From the NCBI GenBank assembly GCA_003487955.1, contig DNNJ01000147.1, positions 803-11,605 on the forward strand: a DNA stretch of 10,803 bases. Reading direction: 5' to 3'. Both the position numbers and the translations under genes were made by a program. The notes below the pieces were generated by a model. The model saw only the letters and a program-made list of their open reading frames with translations, ran no database searches and was not told where the DNA came from. Below, piece after piece: positions 8,177-10,803 of the stretch. Position 1 is the stretch's first letter. The number at the start of each line of letters is the position of its first letter. Source of the DNA: Clostridiales bacterium. GTDB taxonomy: Bacteria > Bacillota > Clostridia > Tissierellales > Sedimentibacteraceae.

Positions 8177-8205
8177 ATATTAACATGTTTGTTTTTACCT
8201 GTCAA
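8177..8205 (-). promoter_or_regulatory. Promoter of the cas operon
   Basis: On the minus strand a perfect TTGACA (8200-8205) is followed by a 17-bp spacer and TAATAT (8177-8182). TGT lies directly before the -10, giving an extended -10. Transcription would start near 8170, leaving a leader of about 28 nt with the cas3 ribosome site. No promoter of similar quality was noticed between the cas genes, so this one probably drives all seven. The PAM of the predicted Cascade target lies only 8 bp upstream of the -35. Confidence 0.75.
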
Positions 8206-8213
8206 TGATTTTT

Positions 8214-8232
8214 TTCGATAATATTAATTTAT
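8214..8232 (+). promoter_or_regulatory. Predicted Cascade target (PAM plus partial protospacer) upstream of cas3
   Basis: TTC at 8214-8216 is the canonical I-C PAM. The next 16 bases (8217-8232) equal the first 16 bases of the guide in the neighbouring crRNA-like RNA (8319-8334), except for one T/C difference at position 12. Similarity stops after position 16, so only a partial R-loop would form: enough to bind, not enough for Cas3 cleavage. The site sits between the cas promoter (-35 ends at 8205) and the divergent RNA promoter (-35 starts at 8255). A bound Cascade could therefore hinder both. Confidence 0.75.
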
Positions 8233-8254
8233 ATATCCCAGGAAATATCTCTAC

Positions 8255-8283
8255 TTGACTTTAGTTTCAATTTATAATAAGAT
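8255..8283 (+). promoter_or_regulatory. Promoter of the crRNA-like RNA
   Basis: TTGACT (8255-8260), a 17-bp spacer and TAAGAT (8278-8283) lie on the plus strand. A perfect TATAAT overlaps at 8273-8278 but has no good -35 at normal spacing. Either -10 puts the start at about 8285-8290, exactly where the degenerate repeat begins. Confidence 0.6.
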
Positions 8284-8288
8284 AAGTT

Positions 8289-8371
8289 GTCAGAAGTTAT
8301 TTCTCTGTGGATTGAAAAGATAATATTAACTTATGAAAACGAGTACTTTTAACTCGTTTTTTGCTTTTTTT
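8289..8371 (+). ncRNA. Putative crRNA-like cas regulator (CreR/CreA-type guide RNA)
   Basis: The RNA begins with a degenerate CRISPR repeat (8289-8318): GT, a stem CAGA/TCTG with a 9-nt loop, then TGGATTGAAAA. The last element equals the 11-nt crRNA tag of the array repeat except for its final base. As in the true repeat, the stem closes with C-G directly before the tag, so Cas5c could cut after 8307. The guide starts at 8319 (GATAATATTAACTTAT), and the transcript ends in a hairpin and T-run (8336-8371). There is no second repeat; the terminator hairpin appears to supply the 3' end. The guide matches 8217-8232 next to a TTC PAM, in exact register with the tag. RNAs of this kind, which direct Cascade to cas or toxin promoters with partial pairing, are known for other subtypes. 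The assignment here is inference from sequence. Confidence 0.78.
8336..8371 (+). terminator. Bidirectional rho-independent terminator
   Basis: AAAACGAGT (8336-8344) and ACTCGTTTT (8352-8360) form a perfect 9-bp stem around a 7-nt loop. On the plus strand a long T-rich tail follows (TTTTTT at 8357-8362, then GC, then seven T). On the minus strand only four T within the stem follow. The hairpin is therefore a strong terminator for the plus-strand RNA and a weaker one for the acetyltransferase gene that ends at 8379. Confidence 0.85.
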
Positions 8372-8378
8372 AGATTTA

Positions 8379-8951
8379 TTAAATGAACGACTCCTGTGTT
8401 TTCTTTCCCATATCGTACCCTAACTCATAATAATGATTATTATTAAAATCAAATGTCTTTATTACCTCAAGTCCAAGCTTATCTACATGGGCACGGTATG
8501 ACCTACCGTTTATTTTGTTTATAAATGTTATTAAAATCGGGTATCTGTCTTTCATCTGTAGTCTTGAAAATTCGAAAAGGTTTGGTAATACTTCAGTGCT
8601 GCGATATTTCTTGTCAATGCATATGGGACCGTACTGATAGGAATTTTCTGTTGACAAAACTTGACCAAGATATAGGTTGTTAGGTAAGTCATTTATCATA
8701 TATTGGAAAAGCGGCCAAGCTGACCAATACTGCCATGATGCTGCCATGGCATAAGCAATAACTTTGTCACCATCGCAAGCGATGGCAAGCCCGTTTTCTT
8801 TTTCTATCAGTTCTTTAAACTGGTCTTCAGTAAATAATGTTGTAACAAATCCATCCGGTTTATCTTCTTCTGATATAGTAGATATATGATATTTTTTCTG
8901 AATTTGTGAAACTCCGTAAATGTCTTTAAAAGTTGCATTTCTATATTCCAT
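8379..8951 (-). CDS. GNAT-like acetyltransferase of unknown substrate
   Basis: The 190-aa product resembles stand-alone GNAT N-acetyltransferases, which move an acetyl group from acetyl-CoA to an amine. It opens with MEYRNATFKDIYGVSQIQ, has a central strand LAIACDGDKVIAYAMAASW (55-73), then YGPICIDKKYR (107-117), and ends with RYPILITFINKINGRSYRAH (136-155) and KLGLEVI. The motif A region reads YRSTEVLPNLF, where an acetyl-CoA-binding GNAT normally has a glycine-rich R-G-x-G turn. The turn is therefore degenerate and activity is uncertain. ATG 8949-8951 is chosen because AAGGAG lies 8 nt upstream; an upstream in-frame start has no such site. The gene lies upstream of the cas operon on the same strand, but a terminator separates them and no CRISPR role is indicated. 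Confidence 0.72.
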   Translation of the reverse strand: MEYRNATFKDIYGVSQIQKKYHISTISEEDKPDGFVTTLFTEDQFKELIEKENGLAIACDGDKVIAYAMAASWQYWSAWPLFQYMINDLPNNLYLGQVLSTENSYQYGPICIDKKYRSTEVLPNLFEFSRLQMKDRYPILITFINKINGRSYRAHVDKLGLEVIKTFDFNNNHYYELGYDMGKKTQESFI

Positions 8952-8999
8952 AATTATTACTCCTTCATTTTTTATAGTAAGAAAGGAAATCGATACCAC

Positions 9000-9028
9000 A
9001 ATTATATCATCTATTGGTTAATATTGGT
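9000..9028 (-). promoter_or_regulatory. Possible promoter and operator of the acetyltransferase gene
   Basis: A perfect TATAAT lies at 9000-9005 on the minus strand, 48 bp before the chosen start codon. The expected -35 position has no good match. Instead ACCAATA occurs twice (9012-9018 and 9022-9028) with a 10-bp period, one helical turn, as in an activator or repressor site. This is a weak prediction. Confidence 0.3.
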
Positions 9029-9127
9029 ACTATTAATATAAATAATCGACAATTATTTTAGGAATAATCCAAATCAATTTATTATATTAAGTCTGCATAC
9101 GGTTCTTCGGTTGCTTTTATCAGATCA

Positions 9128-9364
9128 TCAGGTTAATATTTTATATGCCATCAATATATTAAAAAGCAATGCTATAATTGTAATTATAACAAATTTAGGT
9201 TTTTTGGTTTTATGGTGAAACAAAATCATTGCTGCAATGCTTCCAATTGTTCCTCCCATAAAGCTCACAAAATGAAGAGTGCTTTCTTTAATTCTCCATT
9301 TGTCTCTTTTTGATTTTTGTTTGTCCGCAAAGAATAAAGCAAAGGAAATTAAATTTATTATACT
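9128..9364 (-). pseudogene. DUF1294 family membrane protein, start lost
   Basis: The minus strand encodes about 78 residues ending at TGA 9128-9130. They include INLISFALFFADKQKSKRD, KWRIKESTLHFVSFMGGTIG, and MILFHHKTKKPKF before a hydrophobic end (IIALLFNILMAYKIL). The DK-x-KA-like turn, W-R-I-x-E, GG-x-IG and the HKTKxxKF motif are those of the small DUF1294 membrane proteins. Translation is open only from 9364, where an in-frame TAA (9365-9367) precedes it. No ATG, GTG or TTG occurs before the central Met of SFMGG, and no ribosome site was found. The first hydrophobic residues are thus lost or shifted out of frame. The family function is unknown. A rare ATT or ATA start cannot be excluded. 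Confidence 0.72.
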
Positions 9365-9490
9365 TTATTTTAATAAAAATTAATAGATGGTTCTTTTCAA
9401 ATTGTTTAAAATGATGAAATTCCTTAATTTAATTAAATTTCTTTAAGTATTCATATATATAGTTCAAATAATTATATTTGTATACATAAA
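9365..9490. other. AT-rich intergenic stretch, nothing recognised
   Basis: Between the broken DUF1294 gene and the moa terminator the sequence is almost only A and T, with stop codons in all frames. A 14-bp A/T palindrome (9426-9439) is present but has no evident meaning. The short stretch 9029-9127 on the other side of the DUF1294 remnant is likewise without a recognisable feature. Confidence 0.6.
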
Positions 9491-9514
9491 AGCTGTTACA
9501 GCACAGTAACAGCT
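9491..9514 (-). terminator. Terminator of the moa operon
   Basis: AGCTGTTAC and GTAACAGCT form a perfect 9-bp stem with a 6-nt loop, starting 18 bp past the MOSC stop codon. On the minus strand the hairpin is followed by TTTATG, a short T-run. Position and structure fit a rho-independent terminator. Confidence 0.75.
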
Positions 9515-9532
9515 AAAATCCATTCCTCGAAT

Positions 9533-9970
9533 TTATTTATCTATTATTTCAATTTCATCCCCCGGTTTTATCCAGCCGGGTTTTAAAATTTTTGTAAATA
9601 TTCCTTCCCTTGGCATTACACAGTCGCCTACTAGTTCTCTTATAGCACATCCTGCGTGGCATTCTTTTCCTATTTGAGTAACTTCCATTTCGGTTTCCCC
9701 GATTTTTAATTTTGTTCCTATTGGGAGCTCATATAAATTAATCCCTTCAGTTGTAAGATTTTCTGCAAAAACACCTACACACAAACCTTTTATATCCTGC
9801 TTGTTAATTTTGTCGATGCTTTCCTGACCCAAAAGACTTACCTGTCTGTGCCAGTTTCCGGCATGAGCATCTCCAACAAGCCCATGGTCTACTTCAAAGT
9901 AACCCTTTTCAATGGGTTTTTTCACAACTCCCTTTTTTTCGCTTATATTCACAGCTAATACTTTCGCCAT
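9533..9970 (-). CDS. MOSC-domain protein, molybdenum cofactor related
   Basis: The 145-aa product is a stand-alone MOSC domain, the fold shared with the C-terminal part of molybdenum cofactor sulfurases. Typical parts are the start AKVLAVNIS, GLVGDAHAG (30-38), HRQVSLLGQESI (41-52), ENLTTEGI (70-77), and the signature KECHAGCAIRELVGDCVMPREGIF (102-125). Cys104, Cys108 and Cys117 are the candidate functional cysteines. Such proteins are thought to bind or carry sulfur or cofactor; the exact reaction is not known. ATG 9968-9970 is chosen because AAGGA lies 8 nt upstream and the family N terminus begins there. An in-frame start further upstream would add 17 residues unlike the family. It follows moaC with an 85-nt gap. 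Confidence 0.88.
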   Translation of the reverse strand: MAKVLAVNISEKKGVVKKPIEKGYFEVDHGLVGDAHAGNWHRQVSLLGQESIDKINKQDIKGLCVGVFAENLTTEGINLYELPIGTKLKIGETEMEVTQIGKECHAGCAIRELVGDCVMPREGIFTKILKPGWIKPGDEIEIIDK

Positions 9971-10055
9971 TTTATTTTTCCTTTCCTTTATCATTTTCTC
10001 TAAAATAATCTTGACCTGCATGTTTAAGTCTTTGGGTAATTGTAGGCGCTTAGGT

Positions 10056-10532
10056 TTACCTTTTTCTCTCGAATACTCCTGTCTTGCCGCCGGATTTTTT
10101 CATCAGCATAATATCTGATACAATCATTTCTCTATCTATGGCTTTGCACATATCATATATTGTCAGACCTGCAGCAGCGACTGCTGTCAGTGCCTCCATT
10201 TCAACACCTGTTTGGCCTGTGGTTTTAACTGTTGCGGTTATTTCAACTTTGTTTTCATCAAAATTAAGATTAAAATTTATATCACATCCGGAAATCATAA
10301 TTGGATGGCACATGGGAATTATATCAGAGGTTTTTTTAGAAGCCATAATACCTGCTACCTGCGCTACAGAAAGAACATCTCCCTTTTTGATAGTTCCTTC
10401 CTTTATTCTGTTTAGGGTTTCTCTTTTCATATAGACACTGCCGTATGCCTCAGCTTCTCTCAATGTTTCTTCCTTGCTGCTTACGTCAACCATTTTGGCT
10501 CTGCCCTGGTCATTTATGTGAGTTAAATCCAT
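10056..10532 (-). CDS. moaC: MoaC, cyclic pyranopterin monophosphate synthase
   Basis: The 158-aa product is a full-length MoaC, which turns the MoaA product 3',8-cyclo-7,8-dihydro-GTP into cyclic pyranopterin monophosphate. Conserved active-site residues can be placed by comparison with Escherichia coli MoaC: Lys50, His76 (PMCHPI), Glu111 and Glu113 (GVEMEALTA), Asp127 and Lys130 (YDMCKAID). The start [18 protein letters not shown] is typical. ATG 10530-10532 lies 5 nt after AGGAGG and one base after the moaA stop, so the two are translationally linked. No defects are seen. Confidence 0.97.
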   Translation of the reverse strand: MDLTHINDQGRAKMVDVSSKEETLREAEAYGSVYMKRETLNRIKEGTIKKGDVLSVAQVAGIMASKKTSDIIPMCHPIMISGCDINFNLNFDENKVEITATVKTTGQTGVEMEALTAVAAAGLTIYDMCKAIDREMIVSDIMLMKKSGGKTGVFERKR

Positions 10533-10533
10533 A

Positions 10534-10803
10534 TTAACCTCCTATTTGAAACATCATTCTGTGTGTATCACTTTTCCCGTCTGTTTCCAAATGATGTTCT
10601 TCGGGTTTATTATATACAGTATTTTCAATAACTTCAATGAGCTTCTTTTCATCATTTAAATATGGTTTAAGATTAATTTCTTCGGCTGAATGCAGACATG
10701 GCTTAATGGTGCCTGTTGCAGTAAGTCTGATTCTGTTGCAGACACTGCAGAACTTGCAGCTTATCGGGCTTATAAGTCCCACTGTACCCTTTGCACCGGG
10801 CAG
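10534..10803 (-). CDS. moaA: MoaA, GTP 3',8-cyclase (C-terminal part, cut by window edge)
   Basis: Eighty-nine C-terminal residues are visible and the frame is open to the right edge, so the gene continues outside. The segment holds the second iron-sulfur site of MoaA, Cys-X2-Cys-X13-Cys ([14 protein letters not shown]...PCL), which binds GTP. It also holds the conserved C-terminal Gly-Gly (MMFQIGG) that the enzyme needs. MoaA is the radical SAM enzyme that starts molybdenum cofactor synthesis from GTP. Its first, SAM-binding cluster lies outside the window. moaC follows after one base. Confidence 0.96.
   Translation of the reverse strand: MPGAKGTVGLISPISCKFCSVCNRIRLTATGTIKPCLHSAEEINLKPYLNDEKKLIEVIENTVYNKPEEHHLETDGKSDTHRMMFQIGG

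Noticed and set aside
8175..8184. Second match to the guide (TAATATTAAC) within the -10 region of the cas promoter
   Set aside because: It lacks guide bases 1-2 and has no TTC PAM on either strand in the right register. The word is AT-only apart from one base and similar words recur nearby. It leaves open that TAATATTAA copies are operator sites of an ordinary regulator.
8143..8205. Longer cas3 reading frame starting at TTG 8203-8205
   Set aside because: The TTG is part of the TTGACA -35 box and has no ribosome site. The ATG at 8140-8142 has GGAGG and a family-like N terminus.
9426..9439. 14-bp perfect palindrome AATTTAATTAAATT
   Set aside because: It is made only of A and T in an extremely AT-rich gap; such palindromes are expected by chance.

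Overview
The window is AT-rich. Almost every gene lies on the minus strand, with strong Shine-Dalgarno sites (AAGGAGG-type), short gaps and small overlaps. This fits a low-GC Firmicute, most likely a clostridium; the genus cannot be fixed from the sequence. The centre is a complete subtype I-C CRISPR-Cas locus. In transcription order (right to left) it reads cas3, cas5c, cas8c (with an internal start for the small subunit Cas11c), cas7c, cas4, cas1, cas2, an AT-rich leader, and a CRISPR array that runs off the left edge. Only one full 32-bp repeat, one 34-nt spacer and part of a second repeat are visible.

The gap upstream of cas3 (8206-8378) holds the most interesting feature. Divergent from the cas operon, on the plus strand, is a predicted short RNA of about 80 nt. 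It has a promoter, a degenerate CRISPR repeat (GT, a short stem-loop, then an 11-nt tag TGGATTGAAAA that differs from the genuine crRNA tag only in its last base), a guide beginning GATAATATTAA, and a strong hairpin terminator. The first 16 nt of the guide match 15 of 16 bases at 8217-8232. That site lies between the two divergent promoters and is directly preceded by TTC, the usual I-C PAM. The single mismatch is at guide position 12, one of the every-sixth bases that type I Cascade does not pair. The best reading is a crRNA-like regulator (CreR/CreA class) that sends Cascade to the cas promoter to repress it without a full R-loop. In this way the cas genes would sense the amount of free Cascade.

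To the right of the locus are a GNAT-like acetyltransferase gene (8379-8951), a decayed DUF1294 membrane-protein gene lacking a start codon (9128-9364), and part of a molybdenum cofactor operon: moaA (3' end only, cut by the window edge), moaC and a MOSC-domain gene, closed by a hairpin terminator.

How the parts work together: Cas5c, Cas7c, Cas8c and Cas11c form Cascade on crRNAs that Cas5c cuts from the array. Cas3 degrades targets. Cas4-Cas1-Cas2 add new spacers at the leader end. The crRNA-like RNA would feed back on the single strong promoter that drives the whole operon.
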